DNA of 64,000 nt, taken from Buxus sempervirens (lineage: Eukaryota; Streptophyta; Magnoliopsida; Buxales; Buxaceae). The stretch is from assembly GCA_947561395.2 (NCBI GenBank), contig OX387183.1:2613883-2677882 (forward strand), written 5' to 3'. Both the position numbers and the translations under genes were made by a program. Below are positions 49,001-61,095 of the stretch, in pieces (position 1 is the first letter of the stretch; every line of letters starts with the position of its first letter). A model generated the notes under the pieces. It saw nothing but the letters and a program-made list of their open reading frames with translations. It searched no databases and had not been told where the DNA came from.

Positions 49001-49770
49001 TCCAATTTGAGGCGGTAAATTACATACCTAGGGGGTGTGATAAAAAGAAGGAAAAGGGGACCACTGCAGAAAAGATGGTCAAGAAAGTGATGGAGAAATA
49101 CCAATTTCACCCAGGGAAAGGCCTGGGGATCAATCTGCAGGGGATGGTGGAGCCAATCACGGCTAAGAAACTGATCCCCAAAGTAGGGTTGGGCTTCAAG
49201 CCCAGAGGCTGGAGAAGAATGGAACATGAAGAAGGGGAGAGCAGAAGCAAAGGAAAACTCCCGCATCTGAGGGTGAACTTTCCAAAACCCTCCTATATAA
49301 TCCAAATTTCTCCTCCCATGGACTAGTCCAAACCTCCATACCGAAACATTAACCCATTTCAAAAGCCTTTGGTTTCGGCCCTACAACCCTATAACCCCTC
49401 TCCAATACTGGGAGCAGCAGATGGGCCTGGGCCACAGCCTGAGCAGCAGTCAGACTATTCTGAAGATGTTGGAGCCTTCTTCGCCATGACTGAAGGCGAA
49501 AAGACAGGGGCAGACATGGAACTGCCGTTTATTGACTGGGCCGCAGTAAAGGTTCCAGACAAGGTTATTTCTGAACTAGGCCCCACAGCAGAAAAGGGCA
49601 GTACCCACCCAGTAATGATGGCATCGGATGCTGGGCCTGAAGAGCAGGCTTTCCCTATTTCCCCTGCTCCCCAAAATTTTGTACTGAACAATTGGGAGGA
49701 AACTCCCCTTACCTTTGAAGCAGCGTCTGTGTGGCAAACTGACGCGGCTTCCAAAAAAAAACTCCAATAG
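46071..49770 (+). pseudogene. gag-pro: Gag-protease of element B, inactivated
   Basis: Homologous to 19305-22931. The start is ATG 46071, the counterpart of the element A start. The gag domain is interrupted by TAG at 46587-46589 where A has CAG (CGALCQFG region). The frame is lost in an A-rich stretch near 48195-48250. TAA at 48385-48387 replaces a glutamate codon, and TAG at 49324-49326 replaces another CAG. Zinc-knuckle-like CDFHMGAPGHSTDNC, protease LIDNGSA and G-patch GKGLGINLQG remain recognisable. The 3' end overlaps pol at the conserved A9 run. Confidence 0.9.
49753..49761 (+). promoter_or_regulatory. Conserved A9 frameshift candidate (element B)
   Basis: Nine A residues in the gag/pol overlap at the same position relative to the gag stop as in element A. 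The downstream pol frame is -1 relative to gag. Confidence 0.55.
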
Positions 49771-51709
49771 TGGATTGCCATTTCCCTGAAGGTTCTAATG
49801 GGCCTTCGTCTTCAGGGGAATTATGTTTAGAAGGCCCACAAAAAAACCAAAAATATTTTTCTATTTTTTCTAGGAAATTTAATTTTTTCAAAAAGGTCCA
49901 AACCACTTATGAACCATATAATCAGACCGAATTGGACCAGGTTGAATATGACTTCGACTTCGAGCTCGACTTTGATCTCATGGGGGTCGAAGAAGAGACC
50001 GAGGTCGAAGAAGAAGACCTTCCAAAAGAAATTGAATACCAATTGGAACGTCATGAAAAAGGGGTCCAACCTAATATTGAGGAGACCATGTCCATAAATC
50101 TGGGGACCGAAGATGACCCAAAAATTGTGAAAATCGGGTCATATTTATCTGATGTGAAGAAAAATGAAATGTCACAATTCTTGGCAGATTACAAGGATGT
50201 GTTTGCTTGGTCGTATCGGGACATGCCGGGGTTGGACACTGACATGGTGGTGCACAAGTTGCCAATTTTGCCAGGGGTTAAGCCGATTAAGCAGAAGCTG
50301 AGAAGATTGAAGCCTGAATGGACCTTAAAGGTCAAGGACGAAGTGGTCAAACAATTTCAAGCCGGATTTTTGGCAGTCTCTACGTACCCTGAATGGCTCG
50401 CAAACATAGTGCCGGTACCAAATAAGGACGGGAAAGTCCAAATGTGCGTGGATTATAGAGACTTAAACAGGGCAAGCCCAAAGGACGATTTTCCGCTTCC
50501 ACATATCGACATTCTGGTCAATAATACTGCGGTACACAGCCTGTTCTCTTTCATGGATGGTTTCTCGGGGTACAATCAAATCAAGATGGCTAAGGAGGAT
50601 CAAGAAAAAACAGCATTTATCACACCTTGGGGCACATTCCACTATACAGTCATGCCATTCGGACTCAAGAATGCCGGGGCAACATATCAGCGGGCCATGA
50701 CTGCACTATTCCATGACATGATCCACAAGGAGATGGAGGTCTATGTGGGTGATATTATTGCCAAATCATGCAAAGAGGAGGACCACTTGATCAATCTGAA
50801 GAAAGTGTTTGATCGGCTCAGGAAATACAGTCTACGGCTTAACCCGGCTAAGTGCGTCTTTGGGGCTACATCAGGGAAGTTACTGGGGTTTATAGTGAGC
50901 CGAAGAGGAATTGAAATTGACCCGGCTAAGGCCAAGGCCATAATTGAAATGCCAGCACCCAGAACTGAGAAGGAGGTCAGGGGTTTTCTTGGAAGGATTC
51001 TGTAAGCACCTCATTTTTGCGCTCCCAAAAAGCCAGAAATGCAAAACCTTGCTAAAAAGTCAAACCCTAAGGAGTGAAAAGTTGACCTTTTAATCACATA
51101 AAATTTGGCCACCTTGATCTATCCCATTGGATAAAGAATCTCGACACGGTTCCAGCGCAACTGGGTTTGCAGGAATCGGAGTCCGGATAAAGGTTCTGCA
51201 GGCGGTCAAACTTAAGGAAAAGCCAAGAGTTGACTTTTCCTCGATTTCCGTGCCAAATACCTTACTTTAGCCCAATGGATAGAGAATCCCGACACGGTCC
51301 CAGCGCAACTGGGTTTGCAGGAATCGGAGTCCGGATAAAGGTTTTAAGGGCAGTCAAACTTAAGGGAAGGCTAAAAGTTGACTTTTTCTCGGAATCCGTG
51401 CCAAGTGCTTAGCCCCATGTCATTAAATAGAGGGCTCCAATACGAGTTTAACACAATTGAGTTTGCTCAAATCGGAGTTCGGATGAAGGAGATGTGATCT
51501 GTCGAAGTTTCCGAGTAGCAGAAGCCGGAAACTGCACACGTGGCGCAAGAACTGCACACGTGGCAGCCAACGCAGCAAAATATCTCAGGAACTAAATCTT
51601 AAATATAAAATTTTCGTACGGGCGATCCGTAGATATCAAAAAAGGTCAAATCGGTCGAGTCAGTCGAATCGGTCAAGTCGAGGGGCAAATCCGTAAATTT
51701 TCGATTTGT

Positions 51710-51951
51710 ATCCGGTTACCTATACCGGATACACTGCCTCCCCTTCTTATCCGGACTTGAAGACCGGATACATCAAGATATTCGCGCGAGATCCGCGCCG
51801 ATCGCCCGACAAATTCGCGGCGGCATTTAATTTTCGAATGATTATGTCTTGTATCCGGACTAGAAGACCGGATACAAAGGGAAGCTAGGGCATCCGGACT
51901 TGAAGTCCGGATACGAAGAGGCCTTAGTGTATCCGGCCTGAGTTGCCGGAT
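51710..51951. repeat. First dyad cluster of LTR C (ATCCGG type)
   Basis: 21-bp dyads start at 51710 and 51749 and, after a gap, at 51853, 51892 and 51931, with 18-bp linkers inside each group. Arms include ATCCGGT/ACCGGAT, ATCCGGA/TCCGGAT and ATCCGGC/GCCGGAT: the variable position changes on both sides together, except in two units reading A..A. It ends 13 bp before the TATA box. Confidence 0.92.
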
Positions 51952-51964
51952 ACATTAAAATTTC

Positions 51965-52244
51965 TATAAATAGCAAACCAGCAGCTCATTTCCGGGGTTG
52001 GGCTTTTCTTGGCTGTCTTGAGCTTCCTCCCTCCACTCTTCTCCCACACGAATCCCCACCCCTTCAACCCCTTTTGGCCCCCATACCATCCCAAGCCCTT
52101 CCCCCCTTCTCCTTCTCCTCTCTATCCCCACTGAAAGAAGAAGGACTTGAGCGGCTGTTGGTGTTCCAAGGAGGCCTCCAGGAGCTGTACCACCCCCAAG
52201 GCATACCACCACCTTGCACAAGAGGTCAAGGACCTCAGGTATCA
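51965..52244 (+). promoter_or_regulatory. LTR C core promoter and splice-donor-like site
   Basis: TATAAATA at 51965-51972. CAG/GTATCA with GT at 52239, a longer TATA-to-donor distance (274 bp) than in the other LTRs. Confidence 0.5.
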
Positions 52245-52998
52245 CTCCTCATCACTTTATCTTCCACATATATTAAATGTAGATTTTTCGGTGAGATTTC
52301 CTTTTTTTAGTTTTCTTGTCCAGCATGGCTTCCCTTTAGTATGGTTTAAGCATGTACTCTTCGTCATTCGCATGGCATGAAGTCACCACCAGCATGAGGG
52401 TCACGTAGGCTTCGTTAAGGAAGCCTGGGATTCTTATCCAAGCATGTCCTAATCCCTTTTAGCTACGGTGCATAGATGTATATTAAGTGGTTTCCAAAGG
52501 GAGCATGTCCCATCTTATGATCGAATGTACCCCCATAAATCCCCCTCCTCTTTCCCTTCTCCGAAGGTTTCACGATGGGCCACCAGCCTAGGCCCACACC
52601 TAGCCGGATACCTTCACTTTGCTGGGATGTCTTGTTGATTTTCACATAGGATGCATAAGAGCATGTGTATGCATTTTTGTATGTGGGAATGTGTTTTTTT
52701 TGTTTTGTTTGTCATCTTAACATGTTGACTCATGCATGCAGTCGTGAGAGCCTGGAGACCGAATGGGGATACATTGGTCCCCATTCCCATGGCTGGCTTG
52801 ACCCAGGATGACAGGGAGGGCAGCAGGCCCCCCATTGGCTTTGCCAAAAAGTCCAAGGAGAGAGGCCAAAGGTGGCTCCTCCCACAATCTGAACATACGT
52901 GGGCTCATCCAGGAGCCCACAAGACCCTTAACATGCCCCTGGAACCCCCTGGGATCAGTCCCAAAAGGCCAAAACCCAAAAAGGCCAATTCCAGAGTG

Positions 52999-53097
52999 AT
53001 CCGGATACTCAGACCGGATCACCTATGGCCTCTGTGTATCCGAATACACTGACCGGATCACCCTCAGACCCTGCATATCCGGCCTGAGTTGCCGGAT
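52999..53097. repeat. Second dyad cluster of LTR C
   Basis: Three 21-bp dyads at 52999, 53038 and 53077 with exact 18-bp linkers. The last, ATCCGGC-N7-GCCGGAT, is identical to the unit at 51931 in all 21 bases. Confidence 0.9.
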
Positions 53098-56000
53098 ACG
53101 CACAGTAGCATGTCTTTTACATATCTTGTTCCTTTGCCGAATTTTGAAGTGATTTGTGTACAAACCAATGAACCAGCTGGGTTTCCGGGCCACCCGGAAA
53201 CCCAAGAAGGGACTTGGACCAACCGGTCCAACCAGGCACACTTGTGGGCCTTCCAACGGGGCCCACCAAGCCCAATGAACCAAATGCATGCTAATTAAAC
53301 AACCTAAGTAAAATGAACCAATTTAAGCGGACGGGCCAAGCCCAATGCGGCCCGCCCGAACCTTGTGATGTGTATGGATGCATAAAATGCCTGGTTTGGC
53401 CGAGACCATGGGCTAGGGCCTGTCGGGCCCACCAAAGCCCGCTAACCGAACCAAGTTAGGGTAAAAACCCTAAGCTTTGAAGCACCGGGCTTTCAAAGCC
53501 CGAAATCTGGATCATGGGCCCCAAGCCCAGTGACCAGCCCACTTTGGCAAGACTAAAATGAGATAACAGAAAATCACTTGGCCACCAAGTGGGCCTGCCT
53601 AAGGGGCCCACAAACCAATCCGGCCCACCACCTGCATGAAAATAACTCAATAATCAAACTGGAACCCCCATGTAAAATCAATACATTAACCAAAGCCCCC
53701 AGGGCCTCCTAGGATAGGCCGAGGCCCACAAGGGCACACGGGCCAACTCAAGCCCATTCAGGACACCGGTTGGGCCTTCCAACGGGGCCCACCCAATCAG
53801 ACTCAGAAAACCCTAAAATGAAAGATAAAATCAACTAAAGGGACCCACACCAACTCAGGCGGTCCCGCCAAGACTCAATCCGAATTACATGCGGGATTAG
53901 GAACCGGGTGAGAACCAAAGCGAGAAAGCTGACTCAAAGTAGGGAACCCACGGGACCCGTCATCCGACGGGGTGGACTGGGGTGTCTACGGACTTCCCCA
54001 GACCACAACCGAGAACCGACTCAGAATCTCAAGCCGCAGACCAAAAGTCTTAAATAGACAAGATTAGGCACCCAGGTGTCCGCCTGCACCCCATCAGGCG
54101 GTGGCGACTCCGAATTACCCCGTGCCGCGTTTCCCACGCGCGCACAGATTCAATACATAAACCGGTTCATAGCACAGCTCACTGCTATCTGTGAACCAAT
54201 TTTCAAACTTTTGAGGAAAGACAACCCTACGGTCTGGAATGAGGACTGCCAGCAGGCATTTGACACAATAAAGAGGTATTTGCTGAACCCACCTGTGCTA
54301 GTGCCACCAAGTCCAGGAAGACCACTGATCCTGTACTTGTCAGTGTTGGAAACATCGATGGGATGTGTCTTGGGGCAGCATGATGAGACTGGTAGAAAAG
54401 AAAGGGCAATTTACTATCTGAGTAAAAAATTCACAGAATATGAAGCTAAGTACTCATCATTGGAGAAGACTTGCTGTGCTCTAGTGTGGGCCACTCAGAG
54501 GCTAAGGCATTACTTCCTTAGTCACTCCACACTATTGATATCCCGGATGGACCCGCTGAAATATTTATTTGAGAAACCGGCACTGACTGGCAGAACGGCT
54601 AAGTGGCAACTACTACTGTCCGAGTTTGACCTCACATACATCACCCAGAAGGCGATCAAAGGTCAAGCCATAGCTGATCACCTGGCTGCACATCCTCTGC
54701 CAGAATATCAACCCTTGAAGACCAACTTCCCAGATGAGGCAATTCTGTACACTAAAGAGGAGGACAGTGAGAGTTCTTGGCAGATGTTCTTTGATGGGGC
54801 CGCCAATATGAATGGGAACGGAATCGGGGCAGTCTTGGTTAAACCAGATGGTTCACACATCCCGATTGCAGTAAAGCTGAGATTCCAGTGCACCAATAAC
54901 ATAGCAGAATACGAGGCATGCATAATTGGATTGCAAGCAGCCATGGATCATGGAGTAGAGGAACTTGACGTATACGGGGATTCGAGTCTTATCATCTTCC
55001 AAACAACTGGTGAGTGGAAAACCAAGGATCACAAATTGATCCCCTATCACCAGTATTTGGAAGAAATAAGCACAAATTTCACTCGAATTTCCTTCAACTA
55101 TATGCCAAGGGCCAAGAATCAGTTTGCGGATGCTCTAGCAACCTTGGCTTCAATGGTCAGCATATCAAAAGGAGTAGACATCAGACCACTAGAAATTGAC
55201 GTCCGAGATGAACCGGCTTACTGTCTCGTTCTAGAGGGAGCACCAGAAGAAGAAACACCATGGTTTCAAGATATCAAAAATTTCTTGAATAATCGGAGTT
55301 TACCAGAAAATGCCACTGCTACTGAGAAGAGGACAATACAGAGATTGGCTGGTCAATTTCTGCTAAGTGGTGGACATGTGTACAAGAGGTCACATAACGA
55401 CATTCTGCTAAGATGCGTTGCCAAGGCTGAATCGGAAAGGCTGATTGAGACTGTACATGGAGGAGTCTGTGGGCCCCATATGAGTGGGCACATGCTGGCT
55501 AAGAAGATCCTGAGGCTGGGATATTACTGGACGACCATGGAGCACGATTGCTGTGTACATGTCAGGAGGTGCCATCAATGCCAAATATATGCAGATAACA
55601 AGCATGCACCCCCAGGCGAGCTGCACAACATGACATCACCCTGGCCCTTCTCTATGTGGGGCATAGATGTTATTGGCATGATCTCACCTAAGGCATCGAA
55701 CAGACACAGATTCATCCTGGTGGCGATTGACTATTTCACTAAGTGGGTAGAAGCAGCTTCATATGCGAACATCACAAGCAACCATGTCATTAAATTTTTG
55801 AAGCACAATATCATTTGTCGCTATGGACTGCCAAGTGCCATAGTATCAGACAATGCTTCAAATATTAAGAACAAGGACATGAAGAAAATGTGTGAGCAGT
55901 TTCAGATCACCCACCATAAGTCAGCTCCGTACAGGCCAACGATGAATGGGGCAGTAGAAGCAGTAAACAAGAACATAAAGAAAATCATTCAGAAGATGGT

Positions 56001-56508
56001 AGTGAGCTACAAGGATTGGCATGAAATGCTGCCACTTGCTCTGCATGCATACAGAACCTCGATCCGGACCTCAACTGGGGCAACCCCGTACTCCCTAGTC
56101 TATGGGATGGAAGCAGTCTTGCCCGTGGAAGTGGAGATCCCATCACTCCGAGTGCTCATGGAAGCAGAACTAGAAGAAGCCGAATGGGTCCAGTCGAGAC
56201 ATGATCAACTTAACCTGATAGAAGAAAAGCGGTTGAAAGCGCTTTGCCATGGACAGTTGTACCAGAAGAGAATGGCCCGGGCTTACAATAAGAAAGTGAG
56301 GCCCAGAACTTTCCAAGAAGAAAACTTAGTGCTAAAGAAAATTCTACCATTTTTGGAAGACCCCCGTGGTAAGTTCAGGCCCAATTGGGAAGGCCCATAT
56401 GTCGTCAAGAAAGTCCTATCAGGGGGAGCACTCATCTTAGCAGAAATGGATGGGTCAGATTTTCCTGAGCCCATTAACTCTGATGCGGTAAAAAGGTATT
56501 TCCCTTGA

Positions 56509-57446
56509 GTGAATATTTCTAGGAAATGATCCGAGGCCATTTTTCTTTATTTCCTTCAAAAATTTTAATCCCTAGTCTAGCCAAGTTGAGCCGGTTCGTT
56601 TCTTTGATAAACCCAAACCGGATTTACAGTCTTAAATTGGGGCAAAACAAATTGGGGCAAAGTAAGGAAAGAAAAAGAAAAAGAGAGGAAAAGCAATGGA
56701 AATGGCAAATGAAAGCCAAGTGTGAAAAAAAAATGCAAAAAATGCAATTTGGGGGAAAAGGGTTAAATTCATCATGACTGTAAGTCCGGTTGACCTATTT
56801 CCACACTTGGAAAATTTTGGGCCTTTAATACCCTTTCTTTCATAAGCTGAGCCTAGCCTTTGTTTCGTCCTATTTTTAAGCCCTCGGTGATCTTAGCTTG
56901 TTCATTCAAATATCAGAGTAAGATGGGTGATGACGGAATGCAGGAGCCGGCCCTAGTGAAAACCGTAACTGGCGCTAGGGGCAATATTGGCAAAAAGGCA
57001 AAAAGAAAAAAATAAGAAAAATGAAAGAAAATCAGAGGTTGAGTTGATCATGGGGATCTGAGCCTTAAGAAAAGTTGGCATGAGCAGAATGGGGCAGTTT
57101 TGGCAGTTGGGGATGACTCTAAAGGTCCTAAGATGGACGGTTCTGATCCCTCAGTATTTTCTGGACTACCCTTTTCATTATTTAACCTGGTTCTAATTCC
57201 TTTAATTATAGGTGATTAAGTGCATGGACCAAATTTCAAAAAATACAAAAAAAATATAAAAAGGAAAAATTATACTTTGGCCAGTGATGAGAAATCAAAT
57301 ACTTTTCATAAAACTTTTGTTTTTACAAGCATCTGAGCATTCTGAGGCCAATAATATAAAAACTTTATTTTGAATTAAATCCTTTGTATTTCCACTATTG
57401 GAGTTCAATTTTGTACAAAGGTATGAAAAATGTGCAGGAAATAAAG
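56509..57446 (+). other. Element B region after pol
   Basis: Non-coding, similar to element A 26519-27526 (shared TAGGAAATGATC..GAGGCCAT and ATGACTGTAAGTCC phrases). No gene seen. Confidence 0.6.
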
Positions 57447-58260
57447 CTAGTCTCCTAGCCGCTCCTCAAGCTCCCGAATCCGAGCTGCCTGAGCTGCAAT
57501 GACTCCTGAAGCCCCCTCTGCAGCGGGATCACTCATGAAGGAAATGACCTCATCTGAAAGGGCCTGCTTAATCCGCATACTCCTAAGGCTAGCCAAAGTA
57601 TCCTGGTACTTCTGCCGGATCATACGGACCTCAAAGAAACGAGCCTGCCTCTGCTCCTCCAGCTTCTCTTCCACGGCAATACGGCGTGAGATCTGCTCCT
57701 CAAGCTGCCTCTCCAGATAAGCGCCCTGTATCCTGAGCTCCTGGGCCTCCCGTATCCATATCTGCTGAAGCCGCTTATGAGAAGCCCGCTCAGACTCTAG
57801 AATGTCCTCATAAGAGATAATCCTTCACATGGGCTTCTGAGAAGACTGGACCATGCATAAAGCGGACATAGGACCACTCCTTCATCAACCAGGCATTCAG
57901 CTCCATAGAAAGGGGCCCAAGACGATCCTCATATCCACATGGTATGATAATCCCCTGGGTCGCTCGGAACTGACGAAGGACCCGCAGAGGAAGATAAAGC
58001 ACTGCATGTCTCAGGCCAGCCAGAATCAGAAAGTTGCGGTCTCGGAAGCTAATCACTGTCTCCGCATTAGGCTGATAAGTACCAGGCCATCTCACTTGGT
58101 CATCCTGAAGCGAGCCCAAGAAAGTGAACCAGCCCTGTTTGCCCCCTGGAATATCGGGGCACCCCCTGTTGCTCATCAACAAGGGGACTTTTAGACTCGG
58201 GAAGAAGTGTCGATTAATCTCTTCAACCTGGCTCAAATGATCAAGTAACCAAAGCTGCAA
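57447..58260 (-). pseudogene. Remnant of antisense gene Y1 in element B
   Basis: It matches Y1 exon 2 of element A: LWLLDHLSQVEEI, then GCPDIPGGKQGWFTFLG, then a C-terminal coiled coil with ARIRELEE. The exon acceptor at 58260 is conserved, and an A/T-rich intron-like stretch follows. A deletion of roughly 90 bp near 57810-57820 removes a proline-rich linker and breaks the frame. Exon 1, the promoter and its dyad array are absent, so it cannot be expressed from its own start. Confidence 0.8.
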
Positions 58261-58820
58261 AGGAGAAGGGATATTTCAGTATATGGTAAAAAAAAAAAAA
58301 ACAGGGAAAAATAGAGAAAAAGAAGAAAAGAAAAAGAAGAAAAAAAATAGAAAAAAAAGAGAAAAGAAAAGAAAAAAAAGATAAGAAGAAGAAAAGGAAA
58401 AAAAGAAAAAAGCAAACTTGTGCTATAATTCTTACTATTTTCTCAAAATCCTATTTTTGTCTTGAAATCCACCTCACAGCCACGAGAGCTCTGTGGAATT
58501 TAGGACAACTTTGGGAAATGTGCCTGGTCAAAAGGATGATATCCACTCAATTTTCAACTTGATTTGACAAAAAATCAGTTTTTCAAAAATCCTATTTTTG
58601 GGCTTAAAATCCACTTCATAGCCACGAGAGCTCAGTGGAATTTAAGAACTCTTGGAGAGATGCCCCCCTTAAAGTGAGGGCTTTTTGGCAAATCTCCACT
58701 CAAAAATTGTTTTCTACAGAAATTGAATTGAACCGAGCAAATCATGCTCAAGGGAATGCAATTTGGGCTTGTATACTCTTTGCAGCTCACTGCTTCGCAG
58801 TTCCCGCCAAGAGGGGCAGT
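58261..58820 (+). other. Element B end of internal region with polypurine tract
   Basis: A/G-rich low-complexity stretch (58286-58410, the former Y1 intron). Then two related segments of about 160 bp, about 58441-58530 and 58584-58690, both containing AGCCACGAGAGCTC. AAGAGGGG at 58809-58816 followed by CAGT abuts the 3' LTR: the polypurine tract. Confidence 0.65.
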
Positions 58821-61095
58821 TGTAGACACCCCAAATTGCACAAACAATCATCAAAAATCATTATCTCCTGGAAAGCCAGCACAGAATTTGAAGAAAATAA
58901 ACTTTTACCTGTATCCGGATACTCAATCCGGATACAAGTACCCTTTCCCGTATCCGGATACTCATACCGGATACATGTGAGCCTTAGTGTATCCGAGACC
59001 ATGTACCGGATACCTTAAGGCCCTTTTTTATCCGGTCTGATATACCGGATACCTTAAGTTTGCTCAAAATTAGGGTTTTCCGAGAGCTTTTCACTTTTAC
59101 CATCATGTCCCTCATTAAATGAGGGGAAATCGCGGAAATAACCTTAGGGTTTAGGTTGGGGGGGTTCTAGACATTAAGTTGTGTCTACCAATGACCTTAG
59201 TCCTTGCCTATAAATAGGAGCCTCCTCCTTGAGCAAATGGCACACAACTCTTGTTTTGAATTCTCGCAAAGAAGAACTCCAAGAGAAGAAGAAAACCGCT
59301 GTGGAATCGCCTCCAGAACTCAGGTAAGCCTCAACTTTTCTTTTTATTTTCTGTCTTTACATTCCTAGATCTAGATCTCTTCTTCTACCTTTCTGTAGTG
59401 TAAAGCCTTGTTTGTATGTGTGGAAATCCTTCCCCGGCTCAAAGTATCTCAAGACTCCCCTAGCCGTAAAACGTGAAGGCGGATCTAGGAGAAACGAGAC
59501 TGGGGATTGACCCTAGTGCTAGAACCTATGTAGCATAAGGCCTTTTTGATTGATTGTAAACCGTTCCATATTCAAAGTACTCTTGATTATCTTAAAGAGA
59601 ACAGAGGGAAACGATAATGGAACGGAACCCTAGGCTATGCTAGAACCTATTTTGTTGAATCTATATGCATGTGTATTAATCTTGCTTGGTTTTTCACTTT
59701 TGCACACATATTACACTTTTTTGGTGAATAGGCTCACATTCGGGGATTTATTACATTCATTGTGATAAATCTCCAATAAATGGCCTCAATCAAATTCTGG
59801 AGTGTTTTAAAATGTTTTTCAAAGGTTTTGGATTCATCTCACACAGATCACACACATTTTATCAATTTTCGGATTTGGTTTTCTTCAAAAGTGGCTTAGC
59901 TTGACGGCACCTGTACCCTTACTTCGGACGCCCATAACTTCATCATCCGGATGAATTTGGGGGCGATTCCAGAACCATGGGAAAGGTGAGGCTGTCTAGT
60001 TTATGTCCACCAAATTTCACAAATTTCTATCTAGCGGATTTTTGACACCTCTCTGTCGAAGTTAAGTGGACAGTTCAGGTCCAAGTACAGAACTTATCAC
60101 TTCGACGGACCGCCATGTGTTCGTTTTAAGTCCGATTCGAGTGATTTTTATTTCTGAGTACTCCTTTATGAGTCTATTTTCAAATCCAGTTGGTCTCATA
60201 ATTTTTGGATCCCATTTAAATTATTGGTAGCCGATTTACTCAGAACTATTCATTTGTACTTTTCTGGGTAAATCTGTGATCTTCAGGGCCTGTTCGGGAG
60301 ACCACCCAAGGCACATCCGAAGGGATTTTTGTATGAGGCTAGTTTCTGTTGAAAGATGGCCATACAGACTTCAATCACACCAAATTTCGTGGATTTTTAT
60401 GTTGTGGATTGTTCTAGACAATTTTCCAAAGTTGCCCACTTATCACTTTTAAAAATCCCTAGCAGCAACTTCAAAGGAGCATAACTCCTAGGATTTTTAT
60501 CGAAATGAAGTGAAATTTTTCATGAGACTCTTATTTACCCTAATCTTTCAAATGGATTTGGTTTGGTTCAATTTAAAATTGGATTTGAATGATTTTAAGG
60601 CAAATGGCATACTTTTTACCAAATTTTCCGGATTTGATTCAACTTGGTTTTTTAGCAACTTGTGCTTTGATTTCCATCTTTTGAGATATTCCAGAAATGA
60701 TATTGACATAAGAGAGGATCTAAAATCCATTTAGATCTTCATGTGGAGATATCATACATTTGACCTTTTTCAAGGTTTCTCATGATTTTTAGCAAGCTTT
60801 CTTACTTTGTTTTTGCATGAATATACACTTGGCAACCACTTCGTGTGGATGAATGGGGGTGCCTAACACCTTCCCCCGTTCATAATCTAATCCCTTTACC
60901 CATCTCTGGATTTGATTTTCAAGTAGGATTATTTTATCCTATAATGCTTCTTTTTTCACTTTTTGCTTATTTTGAACTCTTTGGTGTCCATTCTCACCCC
61001 AAAATCATGAATGGTGGCGACTCTCCCAATTTTGCGTTGAGCCCGTGTGTTGACGGAGGGATGATCACTCCGGTGATTTTTTCCCATGTCTCACA
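58821..61095 (+). repeat. Element B 3' LTR
   Basis: 2275 bp, with complete dyad array 58913-59050, TATA 59209-59216, hairpin 60849-60883 and PBS-like decamer 61015-61024. It keeps the 13-bp and 17-bp stretches missing from the 5' LTR. Confidence 0.95.
58913..59050. repeat. Dyad array in element B 3' U3, complete
   Basis: Four 21-bp dyads start at 58913, 58952, 58991 and 59030 with exact 18-bp linkers: 138 bp at a 39-bp period. Arms are ATCCGGA/TCCGGAT, ATCCGGA/ACCGGAT, ATCCGAG/ACCGGAT and ATCCGGT/ACCGGAT. Confidence 0.92.

Larger units (their letters stand above)
51001..54146 (+). mobile_element. Solo LTR C, 3.1 kb, inside element B pol
   Basis: It starts TGTAAGCACC and ends GCGCGCACA. GATTC duplications lie at 50996-51000 and 54147-54151. 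There is no internal region, so it is a solo LTR. It has two dyad clusters, TATAAATA at 51965, CAG/GTATCA at 52236-52244 and a PBS-like TGGCGACTC at 54102-54110. A region around 53140-53800 is rich in GGGCCCACC/AAGCCC phrases. Near its end, CCGCCTG and CAGGCGG form a 7-bp stem at about 54080-54101, where other LTRs have the 35-nt hairpin. An imperfect repeat of about 165 bp covers 51100-51410. A related Tat family, distinct from A and B. Confidence 0.93.
49770..56508 (+). pseudogene. pol: Pol of element B, split by a solo LTR
   Basis: The first part is 49770-51000: protease/RT linker and RT up to GFLGRI. The second is 54152-56508: rest of RT, both RNase H domains and integrase with HHCC and DDE residues. 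Removing LTR C and one GATTC copy would leave the reading frame continuous, so the interruption is a clean insertion. The RT motif reads YVGD at about 50743-50754 instead of YVDD; loss of this aspartate should abolish catalysis. The rest of pol is well preserved relative to element A, which suggests the damage is fairly recent. Confidence 0.92.
40558..61095 (+). mobile_element. Element B: Tat/Ogre-type Ty3/gypsy retrotransposon, decayed
   Basis: 20.5 kb with TG..CA ends and GACCC duplications (40553-40557 and 61096-61100), inserted in a LINE. It has the same plan as element A but different LTRs. Gag has premature stops, the RT active site is altered, pol is interrupted by solo LTR C, and the antisense region is reduced to part of Y1. 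Compared with A, the DNA corresponding to roughly 28550-34250 (Y1 exon 1, Y2 and both antisense dyad arrays) is missing. Confidence 0.93.
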
